Of a stretch of DNA of 64,000 bases, positions 24,701 through 34,997 are shown in pieces (within the stretch, counting starts at the first letter, position 1; each line of letters opens with the position of its first letter). The DNA is from Hirsutella rhossiliensis (Eukaryota; Ascomycota; Sordariomycetes; Hypocreales; Ophiocordycipitaceae). The position numbers and the translations under genes were made by a program. The stretch covers positions 6,882,001-6,946,000 of the forward strand of contig NW_025408669.1 of the NCBI RefSeq assembly GCF_020360975.1, given 5' to 3'. The notes under the pieces are model-generated. The model searched no databases. It had not been told where the DNA came from and saw only the letters and a program-made list of their open reading frames with translations.

Positions 24701-25900
24701 CTTAATAATAAATAATTAATAAAGCGATATCTTTATAGTAAAGTAATTTAGGTCGTCCGCGACTAACGGTATCTTAGTAAAGTATATCTTTTAGTAGACG
24801 AGAGTTATTATTAAGAGGCTTATTACTATCCTCGTCTAAGTCCTTAATACTTACGGCCTAGCGACTATAAAGGTCCTTATATATTCTATCTTTTAGCTTT
24901 TTCTTTTTATTATTAATAATCTCTATAAGTTAAGCGCCGGTAAAAGTAAAGAGGAGGTAGTAGCTTAAAAGCTAGACTTAATACCGCTTAAAAGTAAAGA
25001 CGCTTTTATTATAAGTAAAGTTAAAGGTCTATAAAACTAAGAGATCGTCGGTGCTAAGAAATAGTTTTCTATTAATATTAAGGGGTCGAAGCCCTTATTT
25101 TAAAACTAGGATAGTATTATACTACTAAAGAATTACTATTATTAAAAGTTAATATAGATAGTAGGACTAATAATATACCTTTTATACCTCTCTATTATTA
25201 TTCCTATTAAAGTACTAGCCTATTACGCTACTATAAAGCTACTTATACTAACGCTAATATTCCTATAATATATCCTTAGATATAATCTTCTATCTTTTAT
25301 AAAGGTAGTTAAGGAAGTCTATAGCTATTAGTCGATTAAGTTTCTTAATTACCTTTATTTAATATCCGGTTTCGGTAGCAATATAGTACCTAGCTATTTA
25401 TTAGCGTATAAATACTCTCTCTCTTATATAAGGAATTATATATCTTTTATTTCCCTAAAATATAAGTAATATTAATCTTAGTACTATCGGCGTAGTCCGG
25501 TTTAAGGAATTATATATCCTTTAGCTACTTATATAAAGCTATATATTACTTAGCGCTTAGGGCGTCTAGCTTATAAATTATCCGCTTCTCGTTCTCCTAT
25601 TAAGTAAATCTCTTTAGGAAGTCGGTATAATAAGTTATATAGCCGTCCTAGCGATAGTATAAAGGAGCACGCGGGGCTATAGTAGAGGGGTAACGAGGTA
25701 AGACGCGCGCGGGTAAGTTAATAGGGAAAAGTCGAGAAGAGAGAGCTCGAAATTAGGCAGGAGGCCGGCTATTTTAAGAGCCTGCATTAGACCGCCTAAC
25801 GGGTCCGCAGCGTCCGTCTTAGAGGTATCAAGAAACGGACTTTCGTAAATTAGTTTATAAGATTTAAAACGAGGCATATAAGTCGGAGAGTAAAAGGGCC
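21721..25900. repeat. RIP-degraded DNA with short internal repeats
   Basis: AT-rich with no surviving gene. Two near-copies of GTTATTATAACC followed by an AACTAGGTC stretch lie near 21.76-21.83 kb. A GC-richer patch at 24.02-24.25 kb contains several CCGGGAAA-like words. The 12-mer CGGTAGCTAGTC occurs three times at about 36-bp spacing (24536, 24573, 24608). A minus-strand frame near 22.3-22.6 kb is partly open but unrecognised. Confidence 0.5.
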
Positions 25901-28347
25901 TTATTATCTACCCCGGTCCTGTCGTCCAGGTAATTACACTATACCTCTGAGCCGCCGTTGCCCCTCGCTGTCGAGCCCACCTAAGGCGGCGGCACCTCCC
26001 TCTCGAATCGGTGGGCTCAACAGCGCTTTCTAGACTTAACCTGTATTGCTAATGCATACCATCGTTATTAAATAATCCGTAAATTAATGCTTTATATAGC
26101 CAGCATGAAGACGGAAGTCTCGGCAAAAGGATCACGAATCAGTCTATCGACCCCGACAGCTATTCCGACGCTGACGATCCCTTCTGCGACAAGAACGTCT
26201 CGAAACATCCATCCAATGCGCCAAGGCCGTCTGGTGCGCATCGTCGTTATCCAAGGTCCAGGCAGGCGCAAACTGCTGGCCTTTGTGCTTGGCGATCATC
26301 TCGCGGTATTTCTACGCGTCCCAGAGTCCCAAGAGTGGAGGTCCCGGCGGGGAGAAGCAAAAGGGGGCGAATTGAATATGTTGATGGCCCTTTTGGCGAG
26401 GAAATAGTGCACCGTGGTCCGGTAGAAGGGCGGATACAAAAGAGAGAGAGTCGGCTCAACAGAGCCCGGTGTATGATGTCGGGGAGCCTCAACTGAGGTC
26501 GATGATACACCAAGTCCCATCTAGACGGGAGGCTCAATGGTCAACTATAGACACAGGACCTCGTTGTTCCGATTTTGTTGCTCCTGTGGCATGTGTATAG
26601 ATTGCCCACAAGCCCCAGTATATATGTTATTTGCCTTCTATCAATCCCGTCAAAGCCTGACGGGATCCCGTTCATGTCTCATCCCAAACCGCTTTGTTAC
26701 TTCCCAAGTCTATTGGTTTTATATTGGAAGTTTACATTTGTAGACTCGTGGCAGTCACTCAGCATTTGAACGACGAGTTGTTTGGACGGTCGCTGTGGTG
26801 CTTCTCTATGCGTAGAGGGATGAGAAGCTAATGGAGCGAACATGGCGGCAGCAGTCTTCGAAGCAGAAAATGGCATGGTCTCGAGGCCGAGAGTATGCGA
26901 AGGAGGCACTGGTTTGCCCACGAAGCAAGGGTATGGGTAGCGGGAACTCGAGTCGCGGTTTTCTCCCGAGTAGGGCGGAAGGAGAGGTGAAAACGAGTAA
27001 GCTATCGACGTTCACAGATGTAAAGGGGGAGAGGGCCCAGACTTCGTATCTTGCCCCTTCCGCGGAAGAGAGCCGGCTCTCAGCCTCAACTAGGACGCTA
27101 TTCGACCGAGGTATAGCTGTTCGATCAAGATATAGTGAGGCTTCTTGTAGCTGGCTAGTAGACTAGGCGTGTGCTGAGAGACGGCTCCCGATGAGGTCGG
27201 AGTCTCGGCGGTGGAGTTTTCGGCCTCATATTCGATGGAGTCGAGATTGAAGGTCACGGAAAGAGAAGTTAAAGCTCAAGGGAAGAGAAAGAGAATTTTG
27301 ACTGTCAGAACTAGCGTTCTGCGGCTTGCCAAGCAAAAGCACAAGGATCATCGGTGAGAGCAGAAAAAAGGCTAACAATGTGTGTGTGTATTTGCGAGTG
27401 AGGCCTCCTTTTGAGCCTCTTTTCCTTTCTTGCTATCCCGACTTCAAGATTACTGCACTTGGCATTAAGTCGGAGACAAATGCTCTGTCCCCGAAAACGC
27501 CGAGCGGTAGAACCGCCCGGCTCTTGACTTTGGCTCTCAAGGCTCTCGTCGACAAACTCCCACGACAACCCGTTGCTTCCCGTCTGCAGCCTACTCAGCG
27601 AACATCTCGAGTTCTCCGACAGCTCCTTTATCCACAAGACGGGCGATATCACCCTCAGCCAGGGAACTCGCCAGGCTATTATGATATTATCATTCAGTGG
27701 GACACCAGCTCTCCCACTTTTGTGACGGAGCGTGCCCCCCTTCATCGCTTGACGGATGACCACCGCTTGGCATTGGTCTGATGATCCGATGCCATTTCGC
27801 CGCTGGAAGGACGAGGCCAATGGCAACAGTTGACCAACGTGACGGGTGTCGGCCGGGTAGCCTTGGTCAACGCGCACAAGCCATGCAACTGCCGGAGTCA
27901 GCTTCACCTTTACGCTGATGATTCTGGGAGCGGACATGCGAGCCATCCATACATTTATTCGGCAGGAGACTTTGCCGCTGCTCTCTTCCAAGGCCATTGG
28001 GTAGAATGGCAGAAGACCTCTTCCAGGACTGTCACAAAGAGCTCTATAGCGATGTGTCGTTCGAATACGAGCCGAATTGCGGGATTGCTCTCGAGCTGTT
28101 CCTTCAGGCCAAGTTTCCCGGTCTCTCTCCCCCGCCTCTCCGGCTGGCATGCTCCAGCCCGTCTTTGTCGACTGCCTCGGCGCACGTTGCGTTTTGGACC
28201 CTATGACAGGTTTCAAGAAGGGCCCAGACCAGGTCAAGGTGGCGCTTAGCCTCGCGGGGAGCAGCACTGGGCACTCTTGATATTGAAAACCCGAAGCTCC
28301 AAAATTCGTCGGCAGAGCAAGCCCGAAAGAAAGGACCCGGCCCGGGC

Positions 28348-28540
28348 ATGAAGTCTGTTCCTCTCGGCCCCACGCTGGTCAAAATTCTCGCCAGAAAGCA
28401 AATTACAGCAGATGGAGGCTGCACGATTGTGGCGGCTTAGTTACATGTTCCATCCTGGACATGAAGCCTATTCTTCTCGGCCGAAAGCCGCTGAAAATTC
28501 GCGTCAGAAAGTGGATTGTAGCACACGGTCAAGGCGGCGG
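28348..28540 (+). repeat. Diverged tandem duplication with coding-like conservation
   Basis: Two units 113 bp apart (28348-28419 and 28461-28540). Their plus-strand translations align in the same frame: MKSVPLGPTLVKILARK against MKPILLGRKPLKIRVRK. The second unit runs into a frame with HCINCGKVW and ends at a TAG near 28706. Substitutions preserve residue type better than bases. A single gene cannot be defined. Confidence 0.4.
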
Positions 28541-30465
28541 AATGGAGCGCTCACAGGCACCCGCCCACTGCATCAACTGCGGGAAAGTATGGACAAAAAC
28601 CCCGCTGGGTTTCGCCTTTTCAGACTCTTCCAGCCAAGCAGAGAATGGTACAGCCAGACCAATTCCGGCTTTCTCGTGTCCGCGTGGGTGGTTCGTCGGA
28701 GTCTAGTGTGGATGGGAGCGTGTAGCATCTTGATCAGGACCACTACCCAGTAGCTAGACGACGGAGTATTAGATTGGAACCGGATGGAAAACTTCATGAG
28801 TGACGCCGAGTTGTGGATAACATATGCTGGGATGTATGGTGAAGGCACGATAATCGAGTTGTTTCAGCTGAGAAAGCGAGTCGCTCAAGTTTATGCCAAG
28901 TCGAGAGAATGTTCCGGGGTGGAGTGAGCGGACTTCTTCTCCTCAGATGAGGTCGTGCGGCGCCATTGTTTCTCTTCCCATCAGCTCCTGCCACGGAGTT
29001 GTTTGCTTGAAGCCTGCAAGGCGCCTCCTACTCAAGCAGTAGAGCTTCCCTCGCCGTCGCCCGCACAGGAGCCCAAGCGAGCGGTTAGTGATCTACCGGA
29101 TGAGACGATGCCGGGCAGAACACCCTAGCAAATGCTTTATAAAGTGGACGACCGATCCTGCCTCCGTACACCGACCCGTGGCAGACGAACCCCGTCGCAT
29201 GAGTCGCGGGCTGTGCAGCCTGCGGCACAAGCTATGCTCTCAACAGACGATTCCCGGCGCCAGATGGACAGGAAACGTGGGGGCTACAAACTATGCCTGA
29301 TTGCTCGACATGGATTGGCCCCCCTCCGCCCTGTCCTTTGCACTGGTGTTCCGAATGCACGTTTCTCCAGCTGAGGCTTTGACCTCGTTCTCGATTTTTT
29401 GCCTTATGGGAAGCCGAATGTACAGGCAAAGGAGGCAATGGTGGCGGAAGACGGAGGCGCTGTCGAAGTCCGAAACGTCCCTTCAATTTGGTCCGAGACG
29501 TATGATGCAATCTAGAGAAGGCGCAAGGAACACTCGACTGGGCCCAGCTTTGCCCCTGATCGACGCCACGGCACCCGACAAGCTATTAATAGAAGCAGAA
29601 GCAGAAGAGAAGAGCCGACGCTGAAGGCCGGCGGCTAGAGCAAGGTCGGAAAGCCTCTTTCAACACCGGCTGCGAAGCAGTTGTTGCAACGGGCATCCGT
29701 GTCCTGGTCGAGAGGCACAAAACTAGGCGGGCCACGTTGCTGCGTTCGAGGGGCGCGGCCACCTGTTTTCGCACGAGGCAAGTTTACAACGCCCTTTTCC
29801 CCAGTTTGTCTTCCCTTTTCCTTCGCTTCCATCTGTTCGTGGTGGCAGTTTTCCGAGGCCATCTCAGCCACCGGCACGCCCCCTGACAAACGTCTCAGAC
29901 GCCGCCAGGCTTGCCACAAGCAGTAAGGCTAGCAGACGATATGGACCCAGGATTCTGGACCCAGGATTCTTTTGACCATTAGGTAAGTAGCGTTTGGCTG
30001 TCAGCTCCCGTCGTCTCGGAATCACACACCGGACCATTCAATGCTGCCTTGGACGTCAGTCCTTCTTCCCTGCTCCGCCGGCTCAAGGAGGGACAGACGC
30101 GAGAAGGAGGCCGATTTCTAATACAGTCTAGTCCACATGCTGCGACATGGCCGCTCGAGGCAAATCAAACAAGCTTTTCAGACATGGTCGCCGGCCTTTC
30201 CCAGGCTAGGGCCGTCCCATAGTGCCGTGCATGAACCACGGCGGACATGGCGTGTTACAAAAATAGAAGCAGGCACGGAGTCACCTCCAGGCAGTCTACC
30301 CGAGATATAACAAGAGAGCCCGCTGGTTGCTTGCCTCTTCGAAGCTATCGTTACTCCAGCATCCATCCTTTTTGCCCCTTCTTGACCTTGACCAACGACC
30401 CGGCGTCGTCTGTTCCCCTGTGTTAATTCATCTCGGCCGGCCCGGTCCTCGTTATTTTTATTGCC

Positions 30466-30474
30466 TATTATATA
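30466..30474 (+). promoter_or_regulatory. Possible TATA box of the secreted-protein gene
   Basis: TATTATATA lies about 25-30 bp upstream of the ATG at 30498, after a CT-rich stretch. The implied 5' UTR would be very short. Confidence 0.35.
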
Positions 30475-30497
30475 CCCACCCCGCAAGCACTAGTAAA

Positions 30498-33400
30498 ATG
30501 GTTCGCATCGCTGCCGCCGCGGTTCTGGCTTGTAAGTTGCTGCTCTCCCCAGGGTTCTCCGTTTTCAACACCACTGACTCAAAACCACCAGTTGCCGCAG
30601 GGTGGCAAACCACTCAATCCCAGCAACGGTTGCTCAATATAGTTGAGCAACCGTCAACTCAATCAACTCAATCGAGTGTCTGCTGAATAAGCTTGTCAAT
30701 TCAATTCATGCTCCCGTTGATTGATGGATTGATGAGATTGCCGTTGACGGTCAGGGATCCTGTAGGGTAGGTGGCCAAGGCGAAATGTAGGTACGGATTG
30801 GGTATATAGCTACCACTAACCTTACAGGTTACTCAGGCCCGTTGTAGGTAAGCCTGCTCTCCTCTTCGGGGAACAGGGCCCCCTGTTCCGTTGGAAGAGT
30901 CGACGCGCTGCGCGCATCGACGCGCTTCACAACAAAGTTCAATCTCTCGCCTCAGTTCCACTTACACTTCTCGATTCTTCCACAACGCCTTGGCTGATCT
31001 AAACATTCCTATATGCAATGAGCGAATCTCCTGAGCCTTCTTCTACTCCCTTGCCGCCATCAGGCGATTCAGGCGACTCAGGCCCCGTTCCCCATCTCGA
31101 GTGGGATGCCTTCCCGGGCTTCACTTCCGCGGCTATACCAAGTCTCAACGCGCCGGCAAGCTCAAATCGTGGATCTGGAGCTTTGGGTTCGACATTGAAC
31201 GTCAAGCTAACGTAGATAATCGCCTCTGGGTCTGTGAGCGGTGTTTACCGAAGAAATCGCCGAAGGGACCCGTGAGCTTCGCGGCAAAGGGACCCTAAAC
31301 ATTGAGCGCCATCTACATGATGCTCACAATGTTATTGACCCATCAGGTAGACGGTTACCGAAGGGTTCTACAACCAACAAGCGTTCTATTGCCCAATTCT
31401 TCAACCTCGATGCCAATGACCAGAAGGAGCAAGCATTCATTAACAAGCTAAAAAACCAATTCGATAAAGATGTCTTCCAATCTCTCTTGCTTGCTTGGAT
31501 CACCGAGTCGAATGTTGCCTTCCGCGCAGTTGAAGCCCCTCGATTCCGGCGTCTTCTCGAATACCTCAATCCCTCGATCGCCCTGACTCAAGCCCACATG
31601 ACACACTCGACTATTCGAACGAAGCTTTTCCAAGAATACCACCAGTACAAGCATATTGTGATAAAGGAACTGAGGAGCGCCCCGGCAGATACACCTTGCG
31701 TTTGACGGCTGGAGATCGCCCAATCGCTATGCGCTTAATGGGATTGCTGCGTTCTATCTCTCTAAGGAAAAGCGGCCACAGAAGATCATCCTTGGGCTCC
31801 TGAACTCCGAGAGTCTCATACTGGCGAGAATATAGCGTCGCAGGTGGCGGAAGTGATCGAATCATTCGAGATTCAAGACAAGATCGGGTATTTCACGCTT
31901 GACAATGCGAAGAATAACGATACGGCGGTAGCAGCACTGGGGCACGTTTTTTATTTTTAAGGGGAGCAGAGACGGGGCCGCTGCTTTGGGCATATCATCA
32001 ATCTCGTGGCCAAAGCGCTGCTCTTTGGCAAAGATAATGAAGTCTTCAAATCAGAAGAGCGACTCGACCTGGACCTTGCTCGACATGATCTCTGGCGGAA
32101 GAGGGGGCCTATTGGCAAGCTCCACAACCTTGTCCACTGGATTCATCAATCGGATAGGTTAACGTACATGCTTCGGGATCTACAACGCAAGAGGGACAGT
32201 ACGAAGAAACCAGTTGACGTTCTAACGGATAACATGACACGATGGTTGTCCCATTATAAGATGATGGATCGAGCCCTTCTACTGCACGACTTTCTTGACG
32301 ACCTCGTCGCATTGGAACAGTTCGAATATACCCGAAGCAGGTCAAAGAAGAAAGACATGCCTGCATGCCTCCGAGATTCTGACCTGCTGACCGGTAACGA
32401 CTGGACAGTTGATGCATTTTGCATATGGATGAGATGAAGTGGGATCGTTGTTTCTCCAACTAAGCTATGACTGCCTCATCCTTATGTAGGAGGCAGCCAG
32501 GTCGGACTATCTAGGCGATCCGGCCGGTTTACAAGGCAGCCACATACCGATGCCTGTTCACACGGCTGCCTGTTTCACACGGCTGCCTGTTTCACACGGC
32601 TGCCTGTTCACACGGCTGCCTGTTCACATGGCTGTGCGTGCGGCAGCCGGTGTCCTTGATGCTTGGTGCCGTGCCCAACGCTCCAGTGTGCGTAGGGACA
32701 CGCAAAAAACGCATCAACAGTGATCAGCCACTTTCGGAATATTCTTAAGCACTTCGAAAATGCCATCAAGGCCCTCGAGGGGAGATGCCCAGATTCGGGT
32801 GCGTAAGGGCGGCAACCTCGTGGCATACGGAACAGCATGGGATATTATCCAAGCATTCGAATATCTCCTTGAACGATTGGAAGAGGCAAAGGAATTCGCC
32901 AAGGATGTGCCTGATTCCGAGCATTTCGCGATAAACGTCGAATTGGGGTGGAAGAAGTTGGAGAAATACTATATCAAGTTGGTTGAGTGCCCGGTATATT
33001 ATGCTGCAGTCGCTCTCCATCCCGCCTTGCGACTGCAATGGTTTGAGGAGGCTTGGGCTCATCGACCTGAATGGGTCCTTGAGGCACGACGGATTGTTCG
33101 GGGCATCTGGGAACGCGACTATAAGTCATTAATTCTCAGCGATGACGAGGCTATTCCGATGGTTAAACGTCGAAAGGTTGACGACTTGAACGAGTTCCAA
33201 CAGTTCCGACTGAGGCACCGGCTACAAGCTGGTCAGACGGCCACAACCCGTCGTGGGCCACCTACTGCCGATGAATTCGATCGCTGGACTGTTGATATCG
33301 GCGCAGATGACGGAGACATCACGGATCCGTTCCAATACTGGCAACTCAAAGAGTCAACGTATCCCAGACTTGCTCGAATGGCCTTTGATATGCTATCTAT

Positions 33401-34559
33401 ACCGCCAATGTCAGCAGAGTGCGAGAGGGCGTTCTCATTTGCTGGGCTAATGGTCACACGACTACGCAGCCGGCTTCAGGCTAACACGATCAATGCAGGC
33501 CAGGCAATTCGGTCTTGGCTGAAGGCAGGGCTAATACCCGACTACCAGGGGATTATTGATGCTTCAGTCGATGACGATGTCTTCCCCGAAGAGGTGCCCA
33601 CGAAGGACGAGAAGTTGATGGTGTTGAGGACCTTAAGTAGCTTACTAATAGGTAGGGTAGGGCATCAACTCCATCAATCAACGCAATCAATTCAACGAGG
33701 GCTTGGATTGCTCAACTCAACGAGAGGTTCGCTGATGTAAGCCGTCAATCTACTCAATTTGACTCTTTGGTTGAGTTGATTGAGTGGTTTGCCACCCTGA
33801 GTTGCCGTCTCCACCATGGCCATTCCTCTCGATGCCAGCCCCAAAAACGGTGTGGAAAAGATGCCCATCGCCGGCGGCGTGGTGAGCACACTCAGCATCG
33901 CCAAAGCCACCATCGCGGCAATCGAGTCCTCCAATACCGAGAGCAAGAACGGCACGGGAGACGTCACAGGGCCCAGCGGAGTCGCCGCTGAGCAACAAGC
34001 CAAAGCAGGTACCGAAGGGGCAGGAGGAGGAGGAGCCAGACCAGCAGGCAACGGAACAACGGCCATAGGAGGCTCGCAGCAAGGACCAAAAGCAGGTGTC
34101 GGAGGAGCTGAGGGAGGTAGCGAAACCGAGGAGCAGAGAGAAAAGGCCGAGGAGAAGGAAAAAGAGAAGAAGGAGCAGAAAGAAAAGGCCGAGGAGCAGG
34201 AGAAAGAGGGCGAGAAGCAGCAAAAAGAGACCGCGGAGCAGCAAGAGGAGATAATCAAAGCAGCCCGCGAGAAAGACGCCGAGGCACAGAAGGAGGCGGC
34301 GGAGAAACAGAAGGAGCAGATTGAGAAACAGGAGAAAGAGTCCAAGGGCGAGGCGGCCAGACCGGGCGAGGCGGCCAGACCAGGTGAGACGGCCAGACCG
34401 GGCCAGACGGCCAAACCGGGCGAAGTAACCAGACCTGGGGAGGCGAGGAGCGTGGAAGCCTCTGGCGAGAGCGCCGAATGCGGAGAGGAGGCCAAGGCCA
34501 AGGCCAAGGCCAACGAGGGCGAGGAGTGCGCCGAAGAGGCCGAGGCCGCGGCCGAATGA
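30498..34559 (+). CDS. Predicted secreted K/E-rich protein, interrupted by a hAT transposon
   Basis: Exon 1 is 30498-30531 (11 codons plus one base). A 60-nt intron follows (GTAAGT donor, CTGAC branch site, CCACCAG acceptor at 30591). Exon 2 now continues as 33802-34559 after the transposon. Without the insert the coding length is 792 nt (263 residues) in a single frame. The N-terminus starts MVRIAAAAVLA and, across the junction, continues FAVSTMA. That makes a classic signal peptide with likely cleavage after A-x-A-like TMA. The mature part is hydrophilic. A Lys/Glu/Gln-rich coiled-coil-prone stretch covers roughly 34125-34340, followed by five hexapeptide repeats of the GEAARP type (34347-34436) and an acidic Ala/Glu tail. 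No catalytic motif. Likely extracellular or wall-associated, function unknown. Whether it is expressed depends on splicing across the transposon. Confidence 0.7.
30532..30591 (+). other. First intron of the secreted-protein gene
   Basis: GTAAGT donor, CACTGACTC branch region and an ACCACCAG acceptor. The last two bases (AG, 30590-30591) are the first two bases of the 8-bp hAT target site. Confidence 0.8.
30590..30597. repeat. hAT target-site duplication, left copy
   Basis: AGTTGCCG, identical to 33800-33807 on the other side of the element. Eight bases is the hAT-superfamily length. Confidence 0.95.
30598..30618 (+). repeat. hAT terminal inverted repeat, left
   Basis: 21 bp starting CAGGGTGG, a perfect inverted match to 33779-33799. 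Confidence 0.97.
30626..30654. repeat. Subterminal palindrome of the hAT element
   Basis: ACGGTTGCTCAA, a 5-base spacer, then its exact reverse complement. Probably a transposase-binding site or hairpin just inside the left end. Confidence 0.8.
31018..33740 (+). pseudogene. hAT transposase pseudogene
   Basis: Collinear remains of one transposase. The N-terminus (ATG 31018) reads to about 31120, where the frame moves by one base. BED-finger-like WVCERCL and IERHLHDAH follow, with a second shift near 31280. The region with the first catalytic Asp (FDGWRS, about 31705) is in yet another frame. LDNAKNNDTA (about 31895) and GHIINLVAKALLFG (about 31990) follow. After 32437 about 320 bp of non-matching sequence with tandem repeats interrupts the gene. 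The frame at 32760-33740 (326 codons) is intact and ends in the hATC dimerisation motif SAECERAFSFAGLMVTRLRSRL (about 33410). With several frameshifts and stops, no functional protein is expected. Confidence 0.92.
32551..32632. repeat. Five 16-17 bp tandem units inside the hAT element
   Basis: Units of TGCCTGTT(T)CACACGGC repeated five times (lengths 16, 17, 17, 16, 16), the last with one change. They lie in a 32438-32755 segment that interrupts the transposase frame. Confidence 0.9.
33779..33799 (-). repeat. hAT terminal inverted repeat, right
   Basis: Reverse complement is identical to 30598-30618. Confidence 0.97.
33800..33807. repeat. hAT target-site duplication, right copy, carrying a second splice acceptor AG
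   Basis: AGTTGCCG. Its AG at 33800-33801 recreates the exon-2 boundary. The base before it is G (from the transposon end), so the acceptor is GAG, weaker than the original CAG. Confidence 0.93.
34347..34436 (+). repeat. 18-bp tandem repeat encoding GEAARP-type hexapeptides
   Basis: Five in-frame 18-bp units (GEAARP, GEAARP, GETARP, GQTAKP, GEVTRP) in the secreted-protein gene. Unit number may vary between strains. Confidence 0.85.
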
Positions 34560-34997
34560 AGGCGCAGGACTCTGGTCATGATGGGCACGATAGAGCTCCC
34601 TAAAGGTAGTTTTTAGTTTCTCAAACTTCTCTCACATCGTGGGTGAACAGACGTCTTGGTGCCCTGGCAACGTGGGCTGATGACGTTGGCAAGCGCTCAC
34701 GTGCCCCGAACCACTGGACGGACGGACGGCTGTTTACTGCGGCGCGTTAACCCCGTTCACGCCTTGAATTTCTTTCGCCGCTTCGACCTCTTCGCTCCCG
34801 CCTCCGCCACGACTCCCCACAACTTCCCGTCGCTCTCCTCCTTTGCTCTACGCCTCTACACCCTCGCTCTTCGCTCTCCCGCGTTTTGCTCCCTTCCGCC
34901 CATCTTCTCTCCCTCGCGCTCAGTCACCATCTGAACCTCTCTGGTTTCTCTGTGGCCGCAAAGACCCGGCAGGCCCTCTGCCTGTCTGGCCTCCAAC
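34560..34997 (+). other. Intergenic region and probable promoter of the DUF3638-family gene
   Basis: 438 bp between the stop of the secreted-protein gene and the ATG at 34998. The last 200 bp are CT-rich on the plus strand, common just upstream of fungal start sites. No TATA box seen. Confidence 0.45.

Larger units (their letters stand above)
5244..25900. repeat. AT-rich RIP-degraded transposon block (about 20.6 kb)
   Basis: Base composition changes abruptly near 5244 and returns to normal near 25.9 kb. Throughout, TA is very frequent while CA and TG are rare, but CG-containing words (GCGC, TCG, CGG) persist. That is the expected footprint of RIP, which in fungi converts CpA to TpA on both strands. 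No long ORF survives. The short frames that remain are retrotransposon pieces, annotated separately. Blocks like this usually form heterochromatin. The edge ORF at 25677-25877 (minus, 66 codons) is less mutated and unrecognised. Confidence 0.92.
25901..30497. other. 4.6-kb segment of normal composition, no gene recognised
   Basis: Composition returns to about 50 percent GC and CA/TG reappear, so RIP stops near 25.9 kb. Many overlapping frames of 60-318 codons exist on both strands (the longest 27311-28267 minus, unrecognised) but none resembles a family. A diverged duplication is at 28348-28540, and two perfect 14-bp units lie at 29942-29969. The segment may hold a fast-evolving orphan gene or decayed genes next to the heterochromatic block. 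I cannot support a model. Confidence 0.5.
30598..33799 (+). mobile_element. hAT-superfamily DNA transposon, recent insertion, defective
   Basis: 3,202 bp bounded by perfect 21-bp terminal inverted repeats (CAGGGTGGCAAACCACTCAAT at 30598-30618, its reverse complement at 33779-33799) and perfect 8-bp target duplications. Subterminal DNA is full of TTGA/TCAA words, typical hAT transposase-binding clusters, and includes a perfect 12-bp-arm palindrome at 30626-30654. The interior holds a transposase pseudogene with BED-like, DDE and hATC regions. Intact ends with a broken gene imply that it moved recently using a transposase from elsewhere. Confidence 0.96.

Noticed and set aside
27311..28267. 318-codon minus-strand open frame
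   Set aside because: No domain or family resemblance, compositional repeats, and plus-strand frames of similar length overlap it. More likely a chance frame in GC-rich DNA.
33692..34588. 298- and 164-codon minus-strand frames rich in Ser/Ala or Leu
   Set aside because: Antisense shadows of the K/E-rich secreted protein's repetitive coding sequence.
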